Positions 10,110 to 21,967 of a DNA stretch of 64,000 nucleotides are shown piece after piece. The position numbers were made by a program, and so were the translations under genes. The notes under the pieces were generated by a model, which saw only the letters and a program-made list of their open reading frames with translations, had not been told where the DNA came from and ran no database searches. Numbering within the stretch: position 1 is the first letter of the stretch; every line of letters begins with the position of its first letter. This DNA is from Sparassis latifolia (taxonomy: Eukaryota > Basidiomycota > Agaricomycetes > Polyporales > Sparassidaceae): assembly GCA_018466975.1 (NCBI GenBank), contig CM031563.1, forward strand, positions 2,588,157 through 2,652,156, read 5' to 3'.

Positions 10110-12930
10110 CTTTCTGGCTTTCAACAATATGGAGGACTTATTTGCTGCCTAGTTGGACAATGCCATGCTATATGAATTTGAACTTGCCGTGCACACAATC
10201 CGGTGATAACAACATATTGAAGAACTTAAGAGCAACAGAACTGACTTGACTGTAAAATATTAGTGAACAACAAGCTGCAGCAAAGCACTCAGAGATTAAA
10301 TATGAAACTGACCATGAAAACATCAGCTAATTTATCTGAGCTGTGAGTTCTCGGATCCGAGTGCGCCAATTCATCCAAGTTAGCAAACAGAGCACCTGGA
10401 GCCTAAACTCATTTTATTAGTTGTAGTGAATATGTGTCTCACTTAGCCATATCAGTACTCATAGCTCAACATTGAAACAGTTCAATGTCGCCTCTTTGAA
10501 TAAAATTTCCAACATGAAACATGAAGAAGGATGACCGTGGACCACATGACACTAACAATGTGATGAGATGCCGAGTAGAAATACATAGATAGAAATAAAT
10601 TTTGGCCATTGCAACAGCTATCACTTGAGCAGGCGGAGGAACACTCTCAGTGCGGAGCCCAGGTTGGGTGTGGTCACTGGCTGCAGCAGTGCAAAATTGA
10701 GTAGTTGAATGAGCTGCTGAAGTTGTAGGAGTGTAGTTATATGGCTCAGCTAGTAGACAGTCTGAGTATGCAGGCAAGCAATGACAAGTCAAACTCGTAT
10801 TGAATCTCGGTACTAGTAACTAGCTGAGTGCCACTAGTAAGCTTGCAGAATATCGCTGAAGACATCATTTTTCCTGCGCATTTGCCATTACAGTAAGATA
10901 CTCGCAATGTTGCTAGAAATAACTGGGACACTAAATAACATATTCTACATACTCCTCAGAAGTCTACCATAGCAGCATCGAGCTCATTGTTGTGGACAAT
11001 TGCATTGTACTGGCGGCGACATTGGGTGGCGATAATACTGTAGCCGAAGTCACAGTGTCACCAATAGTCATGCATGTCACACCAAAGGACGTGACACTGA
11101 CAGCATTTCCAAATTGATACCTGATATAGCTTGTGCACTGTACTTATATGCTGCAGAATGAGTCCAAGCTGCCACATCACAATGTGTGACCTGTCATCAT
11201 TTTGTCTGATATATTTACAAATATTCTATGTTAGCCAGCAGTACACAATGCACTCAATGCTTTGATTCTTGCACTTTGCTTTTTAGCTTAGATGGTGAAG
11301 TGTTTAGCTGCTCAGAAATTGCATCTTTGGGCCATTACAGTCCTTTGTACCTTCACACAGTCTAATATTAAAAACACTTTCCTACTGTCAAAAAGTAATG
11401 CTTGACTGTCTGCTACAAAGAAAATAAAAGACTGCACTCAACACAAAAAACTAGACTTACTTATGAACTGACGACATAAGTTGTGAAAATAAGCAGCCTA
11501 CAAATGCTGTTTGCTGCATCTTCTAATGAATCTTATTAACTTGATTTAAAACTTGATGATTAAGATAAAATGGTGAAAGCACTAGAAAGTTCTGAGACTT
11601 AGGTATAAACTATATAAACAAATATTTATACAGCAAAATCTGCGGCTTGCAAAGATAAGCATTATATGCTTATTATGTTGCACTATTATTTACAGCATAG
11701 TGTGTATTAGCATGACATCTATTGAGGAAGATGGCAGATGCAAATGATAGACTTCATATAGCTGGTGGACCATATAAATGGTGTATATTGTGCAGGTATC
11801 ATTTAATCATCTCAATTTCCTCAGGATGTATGAGAACCTGATGTAACAAAAAATAGGTGGATGCACCTTGCATGCCTCACTGTAATGATATAATATATAT
11901 GTCTGCCTTTTTTGGTACCCTCTTCAACAGACAAGGTGAATGTAGGGCCTAGGAACACAGATTGACCATATGAAGGCCAATAGAGGGGATTTGCATAAAT
12001 ATGCAATGAGTATAAATGCACCCTGGCCTTATTGTTGTTGTTACCAATAGATATTAATGGCTACATGGTTTACTCACCTTTGATGCTTTTCTCAGGCTAT
12101 TATCTGTGGCATCAGTTTAATTTCTGGTTCTTGCATTATGCAGAGGCAATCATCCTGTACTTGAGAGTATGGCATTTGGGCCTTCTCACCACTTCATAAT
12201 ATATAGATTCATCTTATACGCTCTTTCAATAAGAAAGTAAATGTATGTGCCTTGAGGTAGTGAGAATGATGATGGAAAATAAATACATCTTAAACACTAT
12301 ACTCAAGTAAGTATAATACCTCAATTGCCATACTTTTTTGCATATACTAAATTCTTGATTTCAGAAGCAAGAGCTATGTGGTGCCCATCATGTAGGCAGC
12401 TAGCGCAGTCACCGTGTTCAGGCCCTTGCTAGTTGGGTAACAAATAGATCGGCCTAGACGATATGGTTGGTCGATCCAAGGGCGTGCTCTCCTTCAGATA
12501 GCGAATAGGAGTGAGCACACGGGAAAGCCCAATATGGTTGTGCGTCTGCCACATCAGGCATCCTCGATACCAGCTACATCCCGACTAGCTCAGTAGTTCA
12601 TCATATGTTCGGCACCTCTAAATACATCAAATTTTTACCTGTTAAAAAGTTACTGATTCATGCGTAAAGTTGCTCGACTTCTGAGGTGGGGACTTATGTG
12701 GCTTCAATCTCGAGTAAGTTAACCTTTCCCATCAATCAATCACCTCCTCGCTGCACATTTGGGACCTCACACAACCTTCACGTTGGAACTGCAATACACC
12801 CACATATGAAGTAGCCGTGCATATATGTATGCTGTGTAGTGACGCGAAGAAACAGGTCGCACATTACGCTTAAAGCTATGTCGCACGCGAGACCGGTATG
12901 TCATTAGCCTGCACAGCGACATTTAGCTCA
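10110..12930. other. AT-rich non-coding stretch
   Basis: Short random ORFs only, low GC and no recognisable protein motif. I looked for tRNA arms, tandem repeats and long inverted repeats and saw none convincing. A more GC-balanced patch near 12370-12620 has no coding signal either. Confidence 0.5.
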
Positions 12931-12965
12931 CATGATTATAGAACACAGGTCGATACAGGCTTGTC

Positions 12966-13175
12966 ATGTGCGATTGCATCCGTTGTGGTGGATTGGAGGT
13001 ACCGTACTACCTGTGGCAACAGTACAAGGAGCAAGATGCATTTGTGACCATGGCCTTTGCTGCACATGGACATGCAAATGTAGCTTCCGCATCATTGCAT
13101 GTCGTAACAGGTGTAACCATGGCCTCTCGTGGTCGAGGACAAAGGTACGGACCCACTGCGGCACTACGCGGATGA
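12966..13175 (+). pseudogene. Fragment of CxCxxC-type transposon-associated ORF
   Basis: The frame reads CDCIRCGGLEVPYYLWQQYK near its start. C-x-C-x-x-C-x-G followed by a hydrophobic-aromatic stretch resembles the N-terminal cysteine motif of proteins carried by large basidiomycete CACTA/Plavaka-like or KDZ-type elements. Only 70 codons remain open and no transposase core follows, so this would be a truncated relic. The family assignment is from memory and weak. Confidence 0.3.
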
Positions 13176-13486
13176 GGGGTATCACTTCGAAGTCAAGGTG
13201 TGGGCCGAGGCAGCACCCTCCTGAGCATTCCACGCAAGCGATTGAGTTCACCTTTATTTCATTCGGGTCCACTTCCACACCCTACAGCTCATGTCGCACA
13301 CTCTCCCGCTTATGGGTGATGTTCCTATGGAGCCTCTTAGACCAGATATTCCTGATGATTCCAGTCCTTTATTTGACATGTGCACCCCTGTTCGCCTGTG
13401 AAATGGAGATCTAGAGCACGAGAGCCGTCGGCGTCGACTCCTGTCACAGCTAGTGTGAGTGCAGTCATATCAATTGAACTATTTAC

Positions 13487-13798
13487 TCACCTTTCTTTGC
13501 TTTTCTTTTTCTTCCTATTGCGTGGCTGTGTCTGGTCTTCCACATGTCGCTGCCTGTCTTGCCTCCTGCGGGTAGGTCCACTGCCTCCTCTCTGGTTGTG
13601 TGATGTGACTGGTGACTCTACAGTGGAAGTGTGTTTGAAGGGCATCCTCTGTGATCCTCCAGCAGGTTGATTTCTTTGCCATTCTGCCGTGCGTTGCTGA
13701 CAGATCTGCATCAGGTACTTCTCTTGAATCACAGCTGGCATGGTTGGCCAAAGTGCTTGCATTATGGGATCTAGGATATTGGCTGGAATTAAGCTCAT
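13487..13798 (-). CDS. Hypothetical basic low-complexity ORF fragment
   Basis: A 103-codon frame starting MSLIPANILDPIMQALWPTM, with a Gln/Arg-rich middle and a lysine-rich end (RNRKKKKSKER). The first 50 residues look like real, possibly helical protein; the rest is low complexity. I recognise no domain. Given its surroundings it is probably a piece of a mobile-element protein. Confidence 0.22.
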   Translation of the reverse strand: MSLIPANILDPIMQALWPTMPAVIQEKYLMQICQQRTAEWQRNQPAGGSQRMPFKHTSTVESPVTSHNQRGGSGPTRRRQDRQRHVEDQTQPRNRKKKKSKER

Positions 13799-13899
13799 GG
13801 TGAGTAATATGCAGTTCCGTGTCTGTTTGTCTGTGCACTAAGCATCCGGCAAGTGTAGGGTGATTAATATTAATTGTGAGGCCTGGAGGACGCGACACT

Positions 13900-16800
13900 G
13901 TACGGTCACATGATTGTATATTATCTTATCTTATCTGTGCCTATATACAGAAATGGATGATATTCTCACAATTGGTCTAGACGTGAATCTGTAGTTACTT
14001 CAAGAGGTAGTACACAAACTGTATATACATGCTGATGATTCAAACAGGTGAGGGAAGATTGGCTAGGGACATCTATTTGGATGCTAAATGCTCAGGCTGT
14101 CGGGAGTGCAACAAGTTGAATAATCTGGACCTAACGGCATGTAGACAGACACATTTACGCCACGAATAGATGGGCTTATTGCGCACTAATTAAACAGAAA
14201 ATTTGCGTGTGTTCAGACCTGTACACGGCGCAAGCACATGGGTCTTGAACGCAGTGAGTTCTGCAGACAGATAGTACAGCAACAAAAAAGGTTATACAAT
14301 CTTTTTTCTTATCTGTGTCCTTCTGCCTAAGCATTCAGATGAAGACACTATTGAATGAATATACTTCATAGTGAAAATGGAGTTAGGCTTGAATGTGGCT
14401 GATCACAATATTGATAGAAAATGTAGAGGATCAAAAAACAGAGTAAAAGAATAGATAAAGCATTAAAATGAATAAGAAGCAAAGACAGCAGGAGGCTGTG
14501 CATCACCATTGTCAATAAGGAACCAGTAATAAATTTTTGAAGGCTCCAGAAAATGTGTCATTTGTCAGAATGTCAGGTGTCTGTAACTTTGCAAAGTCTG
14601 CAAGTCTACAGTGTTTTGAAGATTGAAGTTTTTGCTCTTTCCTGCTTTATAATTATTCTCAGCATCAGCAGGTAATGCCACCCTACATACAAATGTTCAC
14701 TTGCATGAATGCTCACTCACATAAACATTTGCTCATATAAACATACAGACCTCACATCTACTATTTACATCAATGAGGCTGAGCATCAATGCTCATTCTC
14801 TTATTACTGCAGATGGACCTGCATCCTCGCACTTCATGTTTTCTATCAGTAGGGGAGCTTAAAGTTAATGCAGCATCCACTATAAGTTTTCATTATGCTG
14901 CAATTTTGCCATTATATAATGTCTTGATGTACAACCTGGGTGATTTACAGTGCTTTGCAAGTATATGCAGAATCATCATCAATGGATTTTGCGCCCAAGC
15001 TCAGGACGCGAAACCACTCAGCCACTGCAGCCACCAGTAAATTGCCCAATTAATCAGGTCCGAGAGTCCGAGCCTAGCCAAAATTAGAGAGACCGTGCCT
15101 AGAATGTCTCATCAACCAATCACCCCACGTGGGTTTTTTGCAACATCCTAATGCAGGAGCTTAGACAAGCTTTGGGCATGTCTCGGACAACTGCTTTTGG
15201 GAAATTCGTGTCACTGATGGCCCTCCTGGTATCCTCCGCCAGACTTCCGGTAGTAACGTGCCACTACAATAGTTTGGAGTCCTGGGCTCGGGGCAAGCTC
15301 GGGGCACCTCAGGTGAAAAATTCACTGACAACAATTCTGCGTATACTTGCAAAGTACTGTAATAAAAATGTTTAGCGTCAAGCAAGACTTCAAATCTCCA
15401 CAAATTCTGAGATAATCGGACTGGTCTTAAGTCAGATTATATTTCAGTTATCACTGAAGTAAATTAGGTGTTAGGAATAAAAATGAAGTAGTAGAGTACC
15501 CTTCTTGGATAAAATACTAACTTCAGTAGAGTTGACTAGTATAAGTACATGGACTCCAATATCAGTCCTTAAGACTTATAGACTTAAAGACTTGCATGAT
15601 AAACTTTGTAATCCAGTAAGTACAATGGTATGTACTTATAAACTACTAGTGGCTTAAATAGTGACTTTACTGCTTGGCTTAGTAGTACTTGATTGCTTGA
15701 CTGCTTAGTTTGATCACTTCTTCATAAAATTATGTTCTTATTTCTGACTCAAGCAAGGGCCTTTATATACTAAAACTTGTGGAAAAAATATGACAATAAG
15801 GTTTCAAGCATAATAGACAGGAACAATGGAAAAGAACAATAAAAGGATGAACAATTGCCTATATAACAATAGGTTGTTCATAAAATATACTAAAAAGGGT
15901 GTTCAATAGTCAGAAGATTCAATAGAAAAAATAGTGAAGATAAACAATAGCTAAGTAAATCAATAAGAATAATAGCCATTTGAATCAATATAAATAATAG
16001 TTCTATGTGTTATGAATAATAGGCTATTATTTTGGAATAAATAAATAGAAATAATAGCTAGGCTATTGTTGTGCTTATTTATACAGCAAATAACAAATAG
16101 AATCAACAGAACATTTCAACAAGTTACAAACATAACAAATAACATACTGAGCACTGTAACTAAAAGTACGACCAGCGATAATAGTGAAAAAATACAAATA
16201 TAATTCCCTATGCCTCAATCAAACTAAGCCTCTTCATCTCGTATTCTCCTTCACCATCTAACTCTTGACAAGTGAAGTCTATTGAACATCTGCTTGGCAG
16301 ATAAATGACAATTGTGAGAATAGGGGGAAGGAGACTGAGCAGAATCTTACACTGACATGAAATGAGGAGATTGCCTATGTCGAGCAGCTGTAAAGAAAGG
16401 TGAAGGTAAGGTATGTGCCAATAGATGAGATCATGATGTCTTGTGTGACGTACTTATCCTTAAGGGTGATTGGCATATAGGTGCAATATATTTTGAGGAA
16501 AAGTTGATATTGTCCTTTCTCATTCGCTGCACTTGCAAGTTGAGCATGGAGATCTCCCTATATAGGACTTGTTTGGAGTGGGCCAATGCTTTGCATGGCA
16601 TGTACAATAACTGAACCTGATTGACTAGTGGCTAACTGAGTAGTTATACATTACAGCACTTAGATTAGATAACAGATAATAGCTCTATTTTAGAGAACAT
16701 TGAAATTATATTCTATAGAGCATTGTATAGAGTTTAATGCATTGTAACCATCATTATTGAATTGAAATTAAGAAATCGACCGAGTTAACATATTAGAACA

Positions 16801-17110
16801 CTTGATTTTGTCAGGATTTGAGTGATAAACCACTTTTGCAATACTAAGATGGACAACAAGAAGGCCTGCTTAGTCAGTTTCCCAAATTGGAAACTAACTT
16901 ACCTAAGGTACCCATGGTTATCCAGGCCATGCCTCTAATTTTTTTTGGTTTTTTTCTGCATTTTTATAAGATTTCTGACCTCAAAATACACTTGCTCAAA
17001 TTGGGAAAGTCAGGAGCCTTTAAAGTTATGATTCCTGAGAAATGAAGAGCATGATTTTTATAAGTGATGGAACTTTCAGAGCTAAAAAGGTTACCTAGTA
17101 TAAATGTGTA
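13900..17110. other. AT-rich non-coding stretch
   Basis: No gene is supported. About 15830-16090 is especially AT-rich with repeated AATAATAG / CTATTATT words, including GGCTATTATT palindromes. A poly-T tract lies near 16938. A patch at 15150-15310 has higher GC but no homologous-looking protein. Confidence 0.5.
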
Positions 17111-17119
17111 GTGGCCATA

Positions 17120-18355
17120 AAAAGTATTATAATGATGCATACAATTCTCACATTGAAAGATGATATAAGAAGACATTACAAATGTGTCTACAAGAATTAT
17201 TACAAAAAATGTTACCAATGTGCCTATAAGAATCACCACAAAAATTGATCCTAAAAACTGTTACAAATGTGCCTACAAGAACTGCCACAAAAGATGACCC
17301 TAAAAGCTATTACAAATATGCCTATAAGAATCGCTACAAAAAATGACTCTAGAAACTATAACAAATCTGCCTACCAGAATCACTACAAAAAATGACCCTA
17401 GAAACTGTTACCAATATGCTTACAAGAATCACTACAAAAAATGATCCTAGAAACTGTTACAAATGCATCTACAAGAATCACTACAAAAATTGTGACCAAC
17501 ATGCCTATAAGAATTATTACAAAAATTGACCCTAGGTATTGTTACCAATGTGCCTACAAGAATCACTACAAAAACTGTTACTAATGTGCCTATAAGGATC
17601 ACTACAAAAAGTGACCCTAGAAACTGTTACAAATATGTATACAAGAATCACTACAAAAATTGACTCTAGAAACTGTTACAAATGTGCTATAAGAACTGCT
17701 ACAAAAAATGACACTAGACACTATTATAAATGTGTCTACAACAATCATTACAAAAAATGTTACCAATGTGCCTATAAGAACCACTATAAAAAATAACACT
17801 ACAAAGTGTTACACATGTGCCTATAAGAATTATTACAAAAATGACACTAGAAACTTTACAAATGTGTCTACAAGAATCACTACAAAAAAAGATCCTAGAA
17901 ACTGTTACTAATGTGTTTACAACAATCATTACAAAAAATGTTACCAATGTGTCTATAAGAACCGCTATCAAAAATGACACTAGAAACTGTTACATAAGTG
18001 CCTATAAGAATCACCACAAAAAATGACACTAAAAACTGTTACAAATGTGCCTATAAAAATGACTATGAAAAATGACCCTAGAAACTGTTACTAATGAGCC
18101 TATAAGAATCACTACAAAAAATGACACTAGAAACTGTTACAGATGGGCCTATAAGAATCACTACAAAAGATGTTACCAATGCACCTATAAGAATCACCAC
18201 AAAAAATGACACTAGAAAGTGTTACATATGTGCCTATAAGAATCACTACAAAAATGACTGTAGCAACTGTTACAAATGTACTATAATCACTACAAAAAAT
18301 AGCACTAGAAACTGTTGCAAACATGCCTATAAGAATCATTACAAAAAATAGTATG
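17120..18355. repeat. Minisatellite array, ~49-bp unit with a ~34-bp variant
   Basis: About 26 head-to-tail units. The full unit contains ACTAGAAACTGTTACAAATG, then TGCCTATAAGAATCACTACA, then AAAAAATGAC. CTAGAAACTG-type words recur at about 17251, 17300, 17350, 17398 and 17447, a spacing of 48-50 bp. A shortened unit lacking about 15 bp (the GACACTAGAAACT part) recurs, for example before 17569, 17752, 17936 and 18167. The unit length is not a multiple of three, so the open frames across it are fortuitous. Confidence 0.9.
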
Positions 18356-18359
18356 CTAT

Positions 18360-18860
18360 CTAATTGTGTCTAGTAAGTGTTCTACAATATTCTGTGATAC
18401 TTTGCAGTGTAAGTTTAGAAGGACGTTACAATAGTTTATAAAGCTGTCTACTGACTCTGAGTATATTGTGTAGTAATATTCAGTAAGTCAACAATAATCT
18501 ATTATGTCAGGTCCTAATATGCTCTTTAGTATCAGTTTGTAATGAGTTTAGAATAGTCTGAAAATGTCACCTGGTATCACTTTGTAAGATGCTTACAATA
18601 GTTGATAAGGGCCTTACAATACCCTACAAAGTGTTATATTGACTCCTAGTGTGTCTAGTAATGTTTAGTAAGTCTTCTGTAATGCCTCATTATGCCATTT
18701 ATTGAATTCTAGTACACCCTCTAGTATTGGTTTGTAAGAACCTTAGAATGACCTACAAGACTGCCTAGTTACTATTACAATGGCTTGCTATACTACTGAC
18801 ACCTAGGATGGGATCTAGTATGAGTTTCTAAGGACCTTACATAATGTCACAATTTTCCTG
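18360..18860. repeat. Degenerate repeat tract following the minisatellite
   Basis: Loosely repeated words such as CTAGTAAGT, AGTATCAGTTTGTAA, GGTATCACTTTGTAAG, AGTATTGGTTTGTAAG and ACCTTAGAATGACCTACAA recur irregularly. The tract looks like an older, eroded tandem array adjoining the younger one. Confidence 0.4.
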
Positions 18861-18896
18861 ATATTTGTGCGATTTTTCTGGATTTTATTCTAAGTG

Positions 18897-19057
18897 TTTG
18901 CTCCAGCCACAAGTCACGTGCCACATGGGCGTTAACGAGACGACAAAACTCACGCTGCCACGTGACGCAGCGCGAGTTTTTGTCGTCTCACTAACGCCCA
19001 AATAGGCGCTGTGGCGCGAAACTTGAGTGACATGTGACAAGTGTGGCTGGAAGCAGC
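18897..19057. repeat. GC-rich palindromic foldback element
   Basis: The core 18927-18999 is a 73-bp near-perfect palindrome: GGGCGTTAACGAGACGACAA on the left and TTGTCGTCTCACTAACGCCC on the right, meeting at CCACGTGAC. An outer pair (GCTCCAGCCACAAGTCACGTG against the reverse complement of ACATGTGACAAGTGTGGCTGGAAGC) extends it to about 160 bp. It is strikingly GC-rich for its AT-rich surroundings. No coding capacity. Confidence 0.75.
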
Positions 19058-19059
19058 CA

Positions 19060-21518
19060 AACTTGCAAGGCTTGTGGTTCACTCAATTCTGCTCGGATTT
19101 TGATGAACCCAGTAAGCATTCTGACCAGATTTTTAAGCTGAATCTGATGGTATTACTCTCAGAACATCATATTTACTTCCTGAAGTGCTACAATCCATTT
19201 TCTCTGCTTTCTCTCACTCCTGCTTGTTTCTTCAATGTGTACTGCATGTAATAAATAAGGCGCCCTATCTAACATGTACATGTACATTATAATGTTATTC
19301 AAAAATTTAACTGGAATTTTTACAATTTTTCTACACTTTAGGCTGAGCATTCTAATTCAAAACTAAGGTATCTCAGCCAGTTTTACTCAGATTTACTTGG
19401 TTTAAGAGAGTATTCTGAACTATGTCATGCATAGATTTTAATTCCACTAAGGCCTACATCTTAGAATTACTGTGTGCTTCCCTCATTTTGCTAACTATAA
19501 TGCACCAACCTCTGGTGACTGCTGGAAAAAGTGCATGATAGTCAAGTTGGTGAAAGGCTCATCCTACAAAGAATAATTCCTTTTTACCCCAGGAATTGTA
19601 ACTACTAATGACTATACAACAGACAAATATAATGTGTTCCTTAGAGTTAGAAAAGCAAAGGTAGATCTCGACATCACTGTCAATTTGATATATAGAAGAA
19701 GCTAAAGAAGATAAAGTAAGTGAGAATATATATTATTTTATTCTCATAAAAATGCATACTAAATTTGCTGCCTAAAGATGCCATTGAATGGATAAACAGA
19801 TGGCTATAAAGTAAAGAAAAGTGCGAGAAGAGTAAGTAGTGAGGGCGAACAGATAAGATAAAGATCTTATCAGCTATATTGGGCAATGTTTGGCCAAGTC
19901 GCGCCGGTTTTCAATACAAAAATTTCACAGTCTGACTGAATGCAAATTGTGAACAAGTAAGCAGAGCAGTAAGTAACTTTGTTACTGGAGTGGACCCTAA
20001 CCCTAGGTGTCCTATACAAATTTTGTATTGAAATTTCGTTCTCACGGCTTCTTGGGGCGGTTTCTCATCACACCCAGGGTCCAACTAGAACGATTCCTTC
20101 ATACCGCAGTCATCGTAATATAATCTTTACGTGAGACACAAATTGTGTGTGTCAGTCTCAAAATAGTGCCACTTGTGATATGGTGTGATATGACCTTTGA
20201 TACCACTCATTATGTTAGTGATGTGTTCTTGCTTGCTGTTGTAGATGATGAGCTCAACAAGTTCAATAACTATATATAATGATTAGATGATTGTATTTGA
20301 GATGTGCTAAAAAAAATCTCAGTATCATAAATAAATAAACTCATATAAAAGTTGAGAAAGTCTCAGAAAGTGGTCATCCTCATTATTGTTGATGACGAGG
20401 ATGACTGGTCGGACAATGTTCAGATAGGCACCTGGTTAGTTCTTGACTTGAGACACTTATTCAATGTCACACCTTTTATTTTGATTAAATTACTAAGTTT
20501 TTTTAACTGAAACTGCAGTGTAGTAGAAACTTGCAGCATATGCTGCATTAACTTTGAGCTCTGCTAGTGTTCCAACCACATTACCCATCCCTTTATCCAT
20601 CTCACACATGTAAAAAAGCACCACACAAGATAGCATACATACTATGTTATCTTAACAGAGCATGCAGATGCTGTGTTCACTTAAGCATAGCATCTCATCC
20701 GTCAACTCTCCACTGTGCTATACACTTTACATGATAATTCAGTTACATACCAAGGCCACACTGTTTATCTTACTCATATAAGGTAAATTCTGCATTTTCG
20801 AAAATGATACAGGGGTTTGGGCATTGTGCTCACTTAAGCATGGTGTCTAAGGTGTATTTTATTTTTATTAATTTGCCATTGTCCTCACTCTCACAACATC
20901 TCACAGTACCCTCCCCTATTCAAAGACCCTTTGCATCACCACATTAGTGCTCACTGGTAGCCAGCAAGATAACAATGATGATGATAATAAGGAGGAGCCT
21001 ATGTCTATAATAAAGGGATAATATGAGCATGAAATCTCCTTCTGACTTTGAACATGTTCAGCATTGCCACTTTGATGCTTATTGGTGGCTGGAAAGCATG
21101 ACAATAAAGACAAGAATAATAAAGGAAATGAGGAGAAAGAGTATTCTCAAAATAATAATAATAATAACAATAAAGTTGCATAAAGCACTTCGAGACCTGC
21201 ATGTTGTTTTATTAGAAAGTAAGGTAGAGCTAATCTCACAAAACCAGTTGAGGTCTGACCCAAATGATGTGACCAATTTTGCAAAAAATCAAGAAGCTTA
21301 TGTAAGTGCTGCTGGATTTTTTTGCATTGAACTTGAGAAAGGGTGTCAGTTTAAATGAAGAGGTGTATTTATAACATAAGTGAGCATACACTAGAAGTAG
21401 CAGTCCCCTAATGGATAACATATATGCTAAGGCTGCAATTCATTGACAATTGGAGTGATTAGTTCTTCCTTATTGTTGATTGTGTTCATACTAAGTGGTG
21501 CCTAAAGTCTACAGAATG
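19060..21518. other. AT-rich non-coding stretch
   Basis: No gene is supported. It contains an ATTTTTGTATTG-type inverted pair near 19915 and 20020, an AAT microsatellite at about 21153-21172, and two diverged copies of a ~140-bp segment (TGCTCACTGGTAGCC near 20950; TGCTTATTGGTGGCTGG near 21077). Confidence 0.45.
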
Positions 21519-21523
21519 ACTCC

Positions 21524-21955
21524 TATCGAAATGCGACTAGCAACGGGGCAACCCACTCAGGGTTGAAGCGGCAAAGCCGGGTAAGCGCAGCAGGCATGGC
21601 GGAGGGGCAGACAAACCGGAGAGACACCTGTTAGTGATGCGATGGTCAATGGATGCACCAGAAGTAGAATTCTCTATTCATACCTGTCAGTGATGTGATG
21701 GTCACTGCAGGTGCTGTAAGTACGAGTGAATACAATAGGAAGAGGGTACGTACACGGATGCACCAGGAGTAGAATTCTCTGGGGCATCCGGCGAGCAAAC
21801 GTATGGTATATAAGCCACTCGACACTACCTAATATAGCTAGCGGTAGAGCCGAGGTGTTGAGTAGTTACAAGAGAAAACAGAAAAGCCAAACCAAAGGTA
21901 TAACGCACGTTCAGCGAACGTGCTTCAGCAAATCCTCGAACTCCGGATTTCAACA
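21524..21955 (-). repeat. 3' LTR of the Copia element
   Basis: 432 bp. On the minus strand it begins TGTTGAAATCC and ends CGCATTTCGATA. Identical in length to the other LTR, with about 94 percent identity. Confidence 0.93.
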
Positions 21956-21967
21956 CTCCCCCTCAAA
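21956..21967 (-). promoter_or_regulatory. Polypurine tract of the Copia element
   Basis: The minus strand reads TTTGAGGGGGAG immediately before the TGTTGAAATCC start of the 3' LTR, the position used to prime plus-strand cDNA. Confidence 0.7.

Noticed and set aside
12420..12500. Possible tRNA near GGTCGATCCA
   Set aside because: No cloverleaf could be drawn; stems do not pair.
15151..15375. 74-codon plus ORF and overlapping 80-codon minus ORF
   Set aside because: No motif, both strands open, in an AT-rich island; chance.
17611..18351. Open frames encoding repeated TRNCYKCAYKNHYKK peptides
   Set aside because: They follow a 49-bp tandem repeat that is not a multiple of three; frames switch and occur on both strands, so they are by-products of the satellite.
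17120..18355. CRISPR-like array
   Set aside because: Units are contiguous without unique spacers, and the genome is eukaryotic.
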